Shown piece by piece: positions 34,450 to 43,649 of a DNA stretch of 64,000 nucleotides. The first letter of the stretch is position 1; every line of letters starts with the position of its first letter. The DNA is from Paracidovorax wautersii (GTDB taxonomy: Bacteria > Pseudomonadota > Gammaproteobacteria > Burkholderiales > Burkholderiaceae_C). Position numbers and translations under genes: made by a program. The notes beneath the pieces were generated by a model, which worked only from the letters and a program-made list of their open reading frames with translations, was not told where the DNA came from and did no database searches. The stretch covers positions 3,308,001 to 3,372,000 of the forward strand of contig NZ_JAVIZX010000001.1 in NCBI RefSeq assembly GCF_031453675.1. The letters run 5' to 3'.

Positions 34450-35549
34450 CGCCTGAGCACCAGCCAGCCGAAAGCGCCGAGCGACAGCAGCGAATAGATC
34501 AGCCCCGGTGCCGCGGCGGTGAGCATGGGCGACCAGTTCTGCAGGTTGCCTGCGTACCCGAACACGTTGTTGAGCAGGAAGAAGCTGATGCCCGCCATCA
34601 CGCCGCCGAACACATAGCCGGCAATGCCGCCCGAGCGAAAGTGCAGGTAGGCGAAGGGCAGGGACAGCACCACCATGACCAGGCAGCTGAGCGGGTAGAA
34701 CACCTTGCGCCAGAACTCGATCTCGTATTTCTGCGCCGCCTGGCCATTGGATTCGAGATGGCGGATGTACTGGAACAGGCCGATGGTGGACATCTGGTCC
34801 GGCTTGAGCAGCGAGGCGGCCACCATGTCCGTGGTGATATGGGTGGACCAGCGCAGTTCGGCATCCTGCCGGCGCTCGACGCGGGACTCTCCGCCGGTGC
34901 CGCGGTGGAAGATGCTGCGTTGCACCTGCTGGAGGTCCCAGCCCGTGCCGTCGGTACCGAACTGGCCGGTTGCGGCCTGCAGGGTGGAGGACACGCGGCC
35001 CTCGGCATCGAATTCGAACACCCGCACGCCGCGCATGTTGCCCTGGGGGTCGAGCGCCCGCACGTTCACGGCCACCGAGCGCTCGCCCTGCCGTTCCTTC
35101 AGCCAGGCGCCCGTGGCGCCCGTGGTGATCTGCCCCATGCGGTTGGCCTTGACGAGTTGGGCCGCCCGGTCGCTCAGAGGCGAGAGGTAGTCGCCCACGG
35201 CGAAGGTCAGCACGACGAATCCGCAGCCCAGCACCAGCAGCGTGCGCAGGGCGCGCCACGGGCCCAGCCCGCTGGTGCGCATGATGGTGAACTCGGAGCT
35301 TTGCGCCAGCCGCGCCATCACGAAGATGGTTCCGATCAGCACCGTGATGGGCAGCAGCTCGTACAGATGGGCGGGCAGGCTGAGCGCCACGTACATCAGC
35401 GCATGGCTCATCTGGTAGCCCTCCACGCGGCCCACCCAGCGCAGCTCGTCCACCATGTCGAAGAAGAAGAACAGCGCGAGGAAGCCGAACGTGACGAAAC
35501 TCACGCCCGACAGGGTTTCGCGGTAGATCAGGCGGCGGATGGTCTTCAT
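34446..35549 (-). CDS. lptG: LPS export permease LptG
   Basis: A 367-residue inner-membrane permease of the YjgP/YjgQ family. Membrane helices lie at both ends (FVTFGFLALFFFFDMVDEL and, near the C-terminus, VMAGISFFLLNNVFGYAGNL), around a large periplasmic beta-jellyroll domain (about residues 110-265). With LptF and the LptB ATPase it extracts lipopolysaccharide from the inner membrane. I chose ATG 35549 (MKTIRRLIYRETLSGVSF). It overlaps lptF upstream and cbiX downstream by ATGA. The signature helices LSLPAHLYELLPITVLIGTI and MARLAQSSEFTIMRTSGLG are those of LptG. Confidence 0.94.
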   Translation of the reverse strand: MKTIRRLIYRETLSGVSFVTFGFLALFFFFDMVDELRWVGRVEGYQMSHALMYVALSLPAHLYELLPITVLIGTIFVMARLAQSSEFTIMRTSGLGPWRALRTLLVLGCGFVVLTFAVGDYLSPLSDRAAQLVKANRMGQITTGATGAWLKERQGERSVAVNVRALDPQGNMRGVRVFEFDAEGRVSSTLQAATGQFGTDGTGWDLQQVQRSIFHRGTGGESRVERRQDAELRWSTHITTDMVAASLLKPDQMSTIGLFQYIRHLESNGQAAQKYEIEFWRKVFYPLSCLVMVVLSLPFAYLHFRSGGIAGYVFGGVMAGISFFLLNNVFGYAGNLQNWSPMLTAAAPGLIYSLLSLGAFGWLVLRR

Positions 35550-36640
35550 GCCGTCTTCTTTCCGGCCCACAGCGAGCGCAGGGACCAATTGTTGTGCCGC
35601 GCGGCGAGCAGCGCCAGACCCAGCACCAGGGTGCCCCCATGCAGTGCCAGCATGAAGGCGGTGACGCCCAGGCGGCCCGCTGCGACCCAGCTCTGCCCCA
35701 CCGTCATCAGGTTGTAGTACATGACGAAGGCGAAGAGTGCAAAGGCCAGGCTGCCGCTGCGGCCTGCCCGTGGGTTGACGATGGAAATCGCCAGGCCGAG
35801 CACCACGAAATTCAGCGCCGCCAGGGCCAGGCCCAGCCGCCAGCCCAGCTCGGCCCTGTAGGCGGGCTGGCTGTCCTGCAGCAGGTCGAGCGTGCCGCGG
35901 CTCTTGATGGACAGGTCTTCCTTCGATGCAGCGGAGGTCGAGCCGATCCGCGTGCCGTATTCCACGAACTCACTGACCTTCAGGCCCGGCTTGTCCAAGG
36001 TGGTCTCCAGCCGCTGGCCTTCGTTGAGCAGCACCAGGCGCTCGCCGTCGCGCACTTCCATGCGCGCGCTGCGGGCCGAGGTCACGGTTTCGCGGTTGGG
36101 CTCGCTCGAAGCGATGAAGACGTTGTTGGCCTCGCCTTCCTTGGACGCGTCGCGGTCGATGAAGAACACGCGTGTGCCGTTGGCGGACTCCTGGAATTCG
36201 CCCGGGGCGATGCGGTCGAGGTCACTGCGTTGTTCGTACTGGACCTTGAGTTCCTGGATCTGCCGGTTCGCCCACGGCCAGATCGCCAGCGCCAGCGTGG
36301 CGATGACCAGCATCACCGGCCAGGAGAAACGCAGCAGGGGCGTGAGCAGGCTGATGAGACCGCGGCCGCTGGCGAACCAGATGACCATCTCGCTGTCGCG
36401 GTACATGCGCGACAGCGTGGAGACCGTGGCCACGAAGAGGCTGAGCGTCAGGATGGTCGGCAGCTGCCCCAGCACGGTGAAGCCCATGACCAGCATGACG
36501 TCCGACGGGCTCACGCTGCCGCGGGCCGCCTGGCCCAGCGTGCGTATCAGCATCATGGTCATGACCACGGTGATCAGGACCACCAGGGTGGCGCCGAAGC
36601 TCCGGGCCAGCTCTTTGCGAATGGATGAATCGAATAACAT
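35546..36640 (-). CDS. lptF: LPS export permease LptF
   Basis: A 364-residue inner-membrane permease, partner of LptG. Helices: GATLVVLITVVMTMMLIRTL near the N-terminus, GQLPTILTLSLFVATVSTLS, and at the C-terminal end LNFVVLGLAISIVNPRAGRS, followed by FALFAFVMYYNLMTVGQSWV. The periplasmic beta-jellyroll lies between about residues 125 and 265 (RVFFIDRDASKEGEANNVFI and onward). I chose ATG 36640 (MLFDSSIRKELARSFG); a GTG a few codons upstream is open. No strong ribosome site is visible. It is divergent from pepA with a gap of only 23 bases, so the two promoters overlap the other gene's 5' end. Confidence 0.94.
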   Translation of the reverse strand: MLFDSSIRKELARSFGATLVVLITVVMTMMLIRTLGQAARGSVSPSDVMLVMGFTVLGQLPTILTLSLFVATVSTLSRMYRDSEMVIWFASGRGLISLLTPLLRFSWPVMLVIATLALAIWPWANRQIQELKVQYEQRSDLDRIAPGEFQESANGTRVFFIDRDASKEGEANNVFIASSEPNRETVTSARSARMEVRDGERLVLLNEGQRLETTLDKPGLKVSEFVEYGTRIGSTSAASKEDLSIKSRGTLDLLQDSQPAYRAELGWRLGLALAALNFVVLGLAISIVNPRAGRSGSLAFALFAFVMYYNLMTVGQSWVAAGRLGVTAFMLALHGGTLVLGLALLAARHNNWSLRSLWAGKKTA

Positions 36641-36663
36641 TGGCTGGAAGGAAAACACCGATT

Positions 36664-38178
36664 ATGAACTTCGATCTGAAGACGCTTGCGCTATCCGCTG
36701 CCACCGCCGACAGGAGCGATCTGCTGATCGTGCTCGTGCCCGAGGGCTTCCGTCCCGGCAGCGACGCGCTGTCCGCCCTGGCCGCCCACGCCCTCAAGAG
36801 CGGCGACTGGGAGACCAAGGCCGGCAAGAGTCTCGCTTTGTACCAGTTGCCGTCCGTGGCTGCCCGCCGGGTGGTGCTGGTCGGCGCGGGGAACGGCTCG
36901 GCCCGCTCCGTGCGGCAAGCGCTGCTGGGCTGTGCCGGTGCCCTCAAGGCGCCCCAGATCAAGAAGGCGGCCATCGTGTTCGCCGGTGCGGCCCAGCCCG
37001 ATGCCGTGGCCGCGGCGGTGCAGGCCATTGCCGAGGCCAGCTATGTGTACACCGCCACCAAGTCCAAGCCCGAGCCGCGTGCTTTGGCTCGGGTGACCAT
37101 CGGCGTGCCCGACGCGGCAGCGGCCAAGGCCGCATTCGCCCGCGGCGTGGCCTTGGTGGCGGGCGTGGAGTTCGCCCGCGAATGGGCCAACCGGCCCGCC
37201 AACCATGCCACGCCCACGCTCCTGGCGAGCGCCGCCAAGTCGCTGGGCAAGCTGCCCGGCATCCAGTGCAAGGTGCACGGGCCGGCCGACGTCGCCAAGC
37301 TGGGCATGGGGTCCTTCCTGGCCGTGGCGCGCGGCTCCGAAGAGCCTCTGCGCTTCATCGAACTGCACTACACCGGAGCGCCCAAGTCGCAGGCGCCCGT
37401 CGTCCTAGTGGGCAAGGGCATCACGTTCGACACGGGCGGCATCTCCATCAAGCCGGCGGCCGAGATGGACGAGATGAAATTCGACATGGGCGGAGCGGCC
37501 AGCGTGCTCGGCGTGTTCCGTGCGCTGGCCGAACTGCGCCCGGCCATCAATGTGGTGGGCCTGATCCCGGCCTGCGAGAACATGCCCGATGGGCGTGCGG
37601 TCAAACCGGGCGATGTGGTCACAAGCATGAGCGGCCAGACCATCGAGGTGCTGAACACCGACGCCGAAGGCCGGCTGGTGCTGTGCGATGCACTGACGTA
37701 CGCCGCGCGCTTCAAGCCCCGCGCCATGGTGGACGTGGCCACGCTGACCGGCGCTTGCGTGATCGCCCTGGGCGGATTGCGCAGCGGGCTGTTTGCTTCC
37801 GACGACACGCTGGCCGACAGCCTGCTGGCGGCCGGTGATGCCGCCCTCGACCCATGCTGGCGCATGCCCCTGGACGACGAATACGCCGAAGGCCTCAAGA
37901 GCAACTTTGCCGATATGGGCAATGTCGCCGGCCGCGCGGGCGGCTCCATCACGGCCGCGAAGTTCCTGCAGCGCTTCGTGGGCGACATTCCATGGGCGCA
38001 CCTGGATATCGCGGGAACGGCCTGGAAGGGCGGGGCCGCCAAGGGCGCCACGGGCCGGCCGGTCGGCCTGCTGGTGCACTACCTCCTGAACGAGGTGGGC
38101 CAGGCACCCGCCCAGAGCAAGGCCACTGGCCGTGCCGCTGCGGCGCCCTCGCGCCCCCGGCCTGCCCGCGTCGCCTGA
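36664..38178 (+). CDS. pepA: Leucyl aminopeptidase PepA
   Basis: A 504-residue cytosolic aminopeptidase of family M17. The catalytic domain has VGKGITFDTGGISIKPAAEM and FDMGGAASVLGVF (metal and Lys ligands) and the family signature NTDAEGRLVLCDAL. The N-terminal macro-like domain covers about residues 1-165. A GGAAGGA site precedes ATG 36664. It removes N-terminal leucine and other residues from peptides. holC starts 16 bases after its stop, the same order as in many proteobacteria. The last 25 residues (AAAPSRPRPARVA) are a short basic tail. Confidence 0.95.
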   Translation: MNFDLKTLALSAATADRSDLLIVLVPEGFRPGSDALSALAAHALKSGDWETKAGKSLALYQLPSVAARRVVLVGAGNGSARSVRQALLGCAGALKAPQIKKAAIVFAGAAQPDAVAAAVQAIAEASYVYTATKSKPEPRALARVTIGVPDAAAAKAAFARGVALVAGVEFAREWANRPANHATPTLLASAAKSLGKLPGIQCKVHGPADVAKLGMGSFLAVARGSEEPLRFIELHYTGAPKSQAPVVLVGKGITFDTGGISIKPAAEMDEMKFDMGGAASVLGVFRALAELRPAINVVGLIPACENMPDGRAVKPGDVVTSMSGQTIEVLNTDAEGRLVLCDALTYAARFKPRAMVDVATLTGACVIALGGLRSGLFASDDTLADSLLAAGDAALDPCWRMPLDDEYAEGLKSNFADMGNVAGRAGGSITAAKFLQRFVGDIPWAHLDIAGTAWKGGAAKGATGRPVGLLVHYLLNEVGQAPAQSKATGRAAAAPSRPRPARVA

Positions 38179-38194
38179 CCCCTCGAAGGCGCGC

Positions 38195-38629
38195 ATGACC
38201 GAGGTTGCCTTCCACTTCAACGCGCCGGACAAGCTGGCCTACGCGTGCCGCTTCGCGCGCAAGGTGCTGCGCAGCGAGATGCGCCTGGTGATCGCCGGCC
38301 CCGAGGAGTCCCTCGACCGGCTGGACCGCATGCTCTGGGCCTTGGGCCCGTCCGACTTCGTGGCCCATGCGCGCAGCGGGGGCGACGAGGACATGGTGGC
38401 CGCCTCGCCCGTGTTGCTGACGGCGGACCCGCGCGAATCCTCCCACCAGGACGTGCTGCTGAATCTGGGCCACAACGTGCCGGAAGGTTTTGCCCGGTTT
38501 CAGAAGCTGGTCGAGGTGGTGAGTGCCCATGACGATGCCGACCGGCAGGCAGCCCGTGAACGCTGGCGCCATTACGCCGGTCGCGGCTATGAGATCGTGC
38601 GCCACGATCTGGTCCTGAAAGGCGGCTAA
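38195..38629 (+). CDS. holC: DNA polymerase III chi subunit
   Basis: A 144-residue HolC protein. Family features: VAFHFNAPDKLAYACRFARK at the N-terminus, DRLDRMLWALGPSDFVAHA, and VLLNLGHNVPEGFARFQKLV, which resemble E. coli chi (binds SSB and, through psi, the clamp loader). ATG 38195 is 16 bases after pepA. The next gene starts on its stop (TAATG). The pepA-holC pair is a common arrangement. Confidence 0.92.
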   Translation: MTEVAFHFNAPDKLAYACRFARKVLRSEMRLVIAGPEESLDRLDRMLWALGPSDFVAHARSGGDEDMVAASPVLLTADPRESSHQDVLLNLGHNVPEGFARFQKLVEVVSAHDDADRQAARERWRHYAGRGYEIVRHDLVLKGG

Positions 38630-39177
38630 TGGCCACCCTACCGCCCAAGGCACCTCCCAGATTTGTGCCGACCCTCACCGATGTGGTGCATGTGGCCCCG
38701 GGAGACCTGGCACCCATACCGCTCTCCGCGCCGCTGCTGGAGCCACAGGACAAGGGGGAAGGACCTTCCGCGCAGCGTGCCGCGGAGCCGCCTCCCCCCA
38801 TCGCGGCACCCCCTTGGTCTCCACAGGCCCGGTGGCCGGAAAACACACCCCTGTCGGCCATCGTCGGGATGCCGGCGCCAGCGGTGCAAGCGGCTACCAC
38901 CCCTGCGTCTGCGGCCGAAGAGCAGGGGCCCACCGTTGGCCCGGCGCTCGGGCCTGCCCTGCCGGACGGCTTCGAAGAGGACCTGGTGCACCGCGTGATG
39001 CAGCGGGTCGATGTCGTGCTGGACCAGCGTCTTCGGGAGGCCATTGCCACCGTTGTGCAGGAGCAGACCCGCTCCATCGTCCCGCGGCTGAGGGAAGAGG
39101 TGGAGTCCGTGGTGCGGCAGGCGGTCTACGAAGCCGTCGCGGACGAGCTTTCCGGCGAGCGGCCCTCGCGGATGTGA
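38629..39177 (+). CDS. Hypothetical protein downstream of holC
   Basis: A 182-residue protein whose start overlaps the holC stop (TAATG). The first 115 residues are Pro/Ala-rich (APPRFVPTLTDVVHVAPGDL and PPPPIAAPPWSPQ) and probably disordered. The C-terminal 65 residues form a helical, charged segment (LVHRVMQRVDVVLDQRLREA, then REEVESVVRQAVYEAVADEL) that could be a coiled coil or dimer region. No family recognised. Coupled translation with holC suggests a partner role near the replisome or simply an operon position. Confidence 0.75.
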   Translation: MATLPPKAPPRFVPTLTDVVHVAPGDLAPIPLSAPLLEPQDKGEGPSAQRAAEPPPPIAAPPWSPQARWPENTPLSAIVGMPAPAVQAATTPASAAEEQGPTVGPALGPALPDGFEEDLVHRVMQRVDVVLDQRLREAIATVVQEQTRSIVPRLREEVESVVRQAVYEAVADELSGERPSRM

Positions 39178-39316
39178 CGGCGGCAGGGTTTCTCCCTGTG
39201 GTTTCCTCGGCCTGCCCATCGTGTTCCCTGATGATCTGGCCCGCAAATTGCGATATGTTCGCCTGCGTTGGGACACAACAATATTTCTCAGCGTTTACCC
39301 TTTATTGGAGATTCAT

Positions 39317-40444
39317 ATGCAATTGAAGTTGAAACTGACCGTTGCCGCTGCTATCGCTGCGGTCGCTGGCATGGCCACCGCTCAAGAAGTGGTGAAGATT
39401 GGCCACGTGGGCCCGGTTTCTGGCGCTCAGGCTCACTACGGTAAGGACAACGAGAACGGTGCCCGCATGGCCGTGGAAGAACTGAACGCGCAGGGCGTGA
39501 CCATCGGCGGCAAGAAGGTCAAGTTCGAATTGCAGGCAGAGGACGATGCAGCCGATCCCAAGCAGGGCACCGCTGCCGCACAAAAGCTGTGCGATGCCAA
39601 GGTGGCAGGCGTGGTGGGCCACCTGAACTCGGGCACCACCATCCCCGCTTCCAAGGTGTACAACGACTGCGGCATCCCGCACGTCACCGGCGCTGCGACC
39701 AACCCCAACCTGACCAAGCCCGGCTACAAGACCACCTTCCGCATCATCGCCAACGACAACGCGCTGGGCGCTGGCCTGGCTGCTTACGCTGCCGATACGC
39801 TGAAGCTGAAGACCGTCGCCATCGTGGACGACCGCACGGCATACGGCCAGGGCGTTGCCACCGTGTTCAAGAAGATCGCCTCTGAAAAGGGCATCAAGGT
39901 GGTGGACGAACAGTTCACGACCGATAAGGCCACCGACTTCATGGCCATCCTCACGGCCGTCAAGTCCAAGAACCCCGATGCCGTGTTCTTCGGCGGCATG
40001 GATCCCCAGGCCGGCCCCATGCTGCGCCAGATGGAACAGCTGGGCATGGGCAACGTCAAGTACTTCGGCGGCGACGGCATCTGCACGAGCGAGATCGCCA
40101 AGCTGGCTGCAGGCGCCAAGACCCTGGCCAACGTGATCTGCGCCGAAGGTGGTGCATCGCTGGCCAAGATGCCTGGCGGCACCGCCTGGAAGGCCAAGTA
40201 CGACGCCAAGTACCCCAACCAGTTCCAGGTCTACAGCCCCTACACCTACGACGCCACCATGCTGCTGGTCGACGCCATGAAGCGTGCTGGTTCCTGGGAT
40301 CCCAAGGTCTACATCCCCGAACTGGCCAAGTCGAACTTCAAGGGCGTGACCGCCAACATCGCCTTCGAGTCCAACGGCGAAATGAAGAACCCTGCCATCA
40401 CCCTGTACACGTACAAGGACGGCAAGAAGACCCCGCTGAACTGA
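39317..40444 (+). CDS. Branched-chain amino-acid ABC transporter substrate-binding protein
   Basis: A 375-residue periplasmic binding protein of the LivJ/LivK family. Signal peptide about residues 1-23, cleaved near GMATAQEVVKIG. Conserved parts: GHVGPVSGAQAHYGKDNENG, HLNSGTTIPASKVYNDCGIP and QVYSPYTYDATMLLVDAMKR. It binds Leu/Ile/Val-type ligands for the LivHMGF permease, which is not in the window. GGAG precedes ATG 39317. A strong terminator follows at 40492-40522, so it is probably a single-gene transcript. The codon use here is cleaner (AAG, GCT) than its neighbours, as in highly expressed genes. Confidence 0.93.
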   Translation: MQLKLKLTVAAAIAAVAGMATAQEVVKIGHVGPVSGAQAHYGKDNENGARMAVEELNAQGVTIGGKKVKFELQAEDDAADPKQGTAAAQKLCDAKVAGVVGHLNSGTTIPASKVYNDCGIPHVTGAATNPNLTKPGYKTTFRIIANDNALGAGLAAYAADTLKLKTVAIVDDRTAYGQGVATVFKKIASEKGIKVVDEQFTTDKATDFMAILTAVKSKNPDAVFFGGMDPQAGPMLRQMEQLGMGNVKYFGGDGICTSEIAKLAAGAKTLANVICAEGGASLAKMPGGTAWKAKYDAKYPNQFQVYSPYTYDATMLLVDAMKRAGSWDPKVYIPELAKSNFKGVTANIAFESNGEMKNPAITLYTYKDGKKTPLN

Positions 40445-40491
40445 TCGGCGATGGCATCTGCCGGTCCTCGAGGCCGGCGTCAGCCACACAC

Positions 40492-40522
40492 AAAAGGCCT
40501 CCCGTCGGGAGGCCTTTTTTTT
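40492..40522 (+). terminator. Intrinsic terminator after the binding-protein gene
   Basis: AAAAGGCCTCCC pairs with GGGAGGCCTTTT around a GTC loop, with Ts on the plus side and As on the other, so it could stop transcription from both directions. Confidence 0.93.
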
Positions 40523-40567
40523 CCACGCAGAGCGAGGCTGGGCGTGCCGGTGGCGGGGCGAACCGTC

Positions 40568-41575
40568 TCAGCGCCGAACCTGCAGCGCTCCCGGATTGAC
40601 GATGTTGGTCGGCGTGCCCTTGATGTAATTGACCACGTTGTCGAAGGCTGCACCGAAGTAGAGCTCGTAGCTGTCCTGCTCCACGTAGCCGATGTGCGGG
40701 GTGCAGATGCAGTTCTCCAGGCGCAGCAGCGCGTGGCCCTGCAGGATGGGTTCGCTTTCGAACACATCGACCGCTGCCATGCCGGGACGCCCCCGGTTCA
40801 ATGCTGCAATCAGCGCATCCGGCTCGATCAGTTCCGCACGTGAGGTGTTCACCAGCAGTGCGGTCGGCTTCATGGAGGACAGGTCGTCCAGCTTGATGAG
40901 GTTGCGGGTTTCTTCGTTCAGACGCAGGTGCAGCGAGATCACATCGCACTGCGAGAAGAATTCCTCGCGGGTGGTCGCCACCTGCAGACCGTCGTTCAGG
41001 GCCTGGACGCGCGACGCCTCCCGGCCCCACACGCGCACGTTCATGCCGAAGGCGCGGCCATAGCCCGCCACCAGCTGGCCGATCCGGCCATACCCCCAGA
41101 TGCCCAGCGTCTTGCCGCGCAACACGGTGCCGACGCCGAAGTTGGTGGGCATGGACGCCGACCGCAGGCCGGACTGCTGCCAGGCGCCGTGCTTGAGGTT
41201 GGCGATGTACTGCGGCAAGCGCCGCATGGCGGCCATGATCAGGGCCCAGGTCAGTTCCGCAGGCGCCACCGGCGAGCCCACGCCCTCGGCAACGGCCACG
41301 CCGCGTTCGGTGCAGGCCTGCACGTCGATGTGGCTGCCGATCTTTCCGGTCTGGGCAATGAGCTTCAGGCGCGGGAGCTTTTCGATCAGCTGGCGCGAGA
41401 TGGGGGTGCGTTCGCGGATGAGGACGATGATGTCTGCGTCCTTCAGGCGTACCGACAGCTGGCCGAGGCCTTTGACGGTGTTGGTGTAGACCTTGGCGGA
41501 ATAGGGGTCCAGACGTGCGGCGCAGTGGAGCTTGCGCACTGCATCCTGGTAGTCGTCGAGGATAACGATGTTCAT
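40568..41575 (-). CDS. D-2-hydroxyacid dehydrogenase family protein
   Basis: A 335-residue NAD-dependent dehydrogenase of the phosphoglycerate/2-hydroxyacid dehydrogenase family. Rossmann motif LGIWGYGRIGQLVAGYGRAF, catalytic Arg in LVNTSRAELIEPDAL and a final His in NCICTPHIGYVEQDSYELYF. The N-terminal substrate domain (IVILDDYQDAVRKL) lacks the ACT domain of SerA. The substrate is not clear; a role in serine or a related 2-hydroxy/2-keto acid is likely. The start ATG 41575 has no strong ribosome site; an in-frame ATG three codons upstream (MGS) is possible. Confidence 0.9.
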   Translation of the reverse strand: MNIVILDDYQDAVRKLHCAARLDPYSAKVYTNTVKGLGQLSVRLKDADIIVLIRERTPISRQLIEKLPRLKLIAQTGKIGSHIDVQACTERGVAVAEGVGSPVAPAELTWALIMAAMRRLPQYIANLKHGAWQQSGLRSASMPTNFGVGTVLRGKTLGIWGYGRIGQLVAGYGRAFGMNVRVWGREASRVQALNDGLQVATTREEFFSQCDVISLHLRLNEETRNLIKLDDLSSMKPTALLVNTSRAELIEPDALIAALNRGRPGMAAVDVFESEPILQGHALLRLENCICTPHIGYVEQDSYELYFGAAFDNVVNYIKGTPTNIVNPGALQVRR

Positions 41576-41772
41576 ACTTCCCATCTGGTAGTGCAAGTCG
41601 GTGTCGAAGGCGGCATCGGGCGCAGCCGGGAAGGCGGGGCGCCATGCGGCGCAGGGCCTGCGCCGCGGCCCCCCGAGTGGGGACGCTGCGCCCGGTAACT
41701 GCGCATTGTCGTTGATGGTCCGTGGCGCATTCCGCAGAAACGGGCCGAAATCCCCGGTATGGGGACACACCG

Positions 41773-43260
41773 TTACAAAGTGCGGGGCATGGCGCCCTCT
41801 GGTGGAGCAGGGGCCGCAGGAAGTTCGGCGATGAGAAAGCCGCCTCCTTGCTTCTTCGCCGCATACATGGCGATGTCCGCATGGTGCATGACCTCCGAGC
41901 CGAGGCTGGAGTGTGCCGGGGAGAAGGCGATCCCGATGCTGGTGCCCACCTCCACCCATTCGCCATTCGGTAGCTGGAGGGGCTGGCGGACCGCCTCGAC
42001 GATGGCTTCTGCCAGCGCCGTGGCTTTGTCCTTGTCGGTCGTGCGCATCAACACCGCGAACTCGTCGCCGCCCAACCGGGCCAGCGTGTCCGATGCGCGC
42101 ATGAGTTTTTTCACGCGGGCGGCAAAGGTTTGCAACACCGTGTCCCCCGCCTCGTGCCCAAAGGTGTCGTTGACCTGCTTGAACTTGTTCAGGTCCAGCA
42201 ACATGAGCGTGAACCCGTCGTTCAGGGCTTTCAGATTCTGCTCGGCGTTGGCGATATTGATCTCGAACAGCCGGCGGTTGGCCAGCCCCGTGAGGGCGTC
42301 CCGCTGTGCCACCTTCTCCAGCGGCGTCACGACGCGGCTGGTGATCATCTTGGCCGCGAGGATGGACACGACGGAGCTGAAGACGATGCTGGCGGCGAAA
42401 AGCAACTCCAGCTTGATGAAGGGAGAGAAGACCGGGGCGAACGGCTTCGCCACGACGGCGTGCACCCGGTAGCCCGGCAGGCCGCCCAATTCGAGCACCT
42501 TCAGGCGGTACTGCCCCTCGTCGGTGGTGACGGAGAAGCTTTCGCCCAGGGTCTTGTACTGCGCCACCTCCTGGGTCATCGCGGCGGCTGGCAAGGTGGA
42601 GGCATGCACCACCGGCGCGCTCTCTGCATCCAATCGCTCGGACACGAAGGCCATCTGCAGCTGCGTCATTTTGGTGTATTGCTGCACCGACGTGTCCGAG
42701 ATGCGGTAGGCCAGATAGAGCTGCGCCACAGGCACCGGTGCGCGGATGACCACCTTGACCCAGTTGTGCAGTGCCGGCTTGTCTTCTCCGACGCTCAGGG
42801 GGCGCATGTTGCGCTCCTGCTCGGCCACGTGCGACACCAGGGAGGCCAGTTCCTGGTCCAGGTCGGGATCGGGCAGGGCCATGAGAGGCAGCGTCGTCGC
42901 ACGGGCGATCAGCCGGCCTTGCAGGTCGGTGAGCACGATCAGCTCGGCACCGGTACGCCCCAGTTGGTTGTGCAAGGCCGACTCCACGGTCTCGCGGCTT
43001 TCATTGGCGATGGTGTTGACCAGGCCGTAATCCTTGGTGACCAGTTCGGAGGTCAGCCTGCGGTACTCGCGCCGGGTGGCGGCCGTGTAGGTGAAGGTCT
43101 GGGCGCCCGCCTCCAGGGCGGCGTCGACGCTGTCCAGCGCGATCTGCCGGTTGGCAAAGTGCAGAAAGATGAAGGCTGCGATCTGCACCACCACGAGGGC
43201 CGGCACCAGAAACATCAACAGCTTCTGGGTCGAGGTACTCGGTGCGGAAGGCTTCTTCAT
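41773..43260 (-). CDS. Diguanylate cyclase with double membrane-bounded sensor
   Basis: A 495-residue membrane protein. Helix 1 (about 13-33, LLMFLVPALVVVQIAAFIFL) and helix 2 (about 290-310, ELLFAASIVFSSVVSILAAK) bracket a periplasmic sensor domain of dCACHE type. The cytoplasmic GGDEF domain (about 325-485) has RDALTGLANRRLFE and the active A-site ARLGGDEFAVLM. Five residues before the A-site is RASD, an intact RxxD inhibitory site, so the enzyme should be product-inhibited by c-di-GMP. No EAL domain. It makes c-di-GMP in response to an unknown extracellular signal. ATG 43260 lacks a clear ribosome site. Confidence 0.9.
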   Translation of the reverse strand: MKKPSAPSTSTQKLLMFLVPALVVVQIAAFIFLHFANRQIALDSVDAALEAGAQTFTYTAATRREYRRLTSELVTKDYGLVNTIANESRETVESALHNQLGRTGAELIVLTDLQGRLIARATTLPLMALPDPDLDQELASLVSHVAEQERNMRPLSVGEDKPALHNWVKVVIRAPVPVAQLYLAYRISDTSVQQYTKMTQLQMAFVSERLDAESAPVVHASTLPAAAMTQEVAQYKTLGESFSVTTDEGQYRLKVLELGGLPGYRVHAVVAKPFAPVFSPFIKLELLFAASIVFSSVVSILAAKMITSRVVTPLEKVAQRDALTGLANRRLFEINIANAEQNLKALNDGFTLMLLDLNKFKQVNDTFGHEAGDTVLQTFAARVKKLMRASDTLARLGGDEFAVLMRTTDKDKATALAEAIVEAVRQPLQLPNGEWVEVGTSIGIAFSPAHSSLGSEVMHHADIAMYAAKKQGGGFLIAELPAAPAPPEGAMPRTL

Positions 43261-43649
43261 CGTGGTACGTCGTATCGGCAAGGTGCAGCCTGTCCCGCCC
43301 GCCGCCTGCCGGAGGGCTACTCCGGAGGCCGATCTTTTCCGCCGTGGCTGACAGGCTGCTGACCTCGGCGTTTTCATCGGCGCAGGCTGCCAGCGCAGCG
43401 TGACCGACGGGCTGCGCCCAGGTTCTTCCCGGTGCATCCGCATTCCGCTGGGCGGGACATGCAATACGCTGGTTGTGCCGTAAACCGGGAGCCCGCGCAA
43501 GAGGACGTTTGCGCAGGGTGTGGGCCGCCTGTGCCAAAGCCTGCGACCGCTTCCCGTCACCTGAGTGACGGTTCGCGGATGGCATCCCCGATACAAGTGG
43601 AGCGGCGGCCTGCATCCGGGCCAAGTCCCCCTCCAAGGAACCAAGATCC
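43261..43649. other. Divergent intergenic region
   Basis: A 389-bp gap between the divergent cyclase and ligase genes that should hold both promoters. Nothing sharp enough to call as a promoter or operator was seen, and no gene is supported. Confidence 0.4.
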
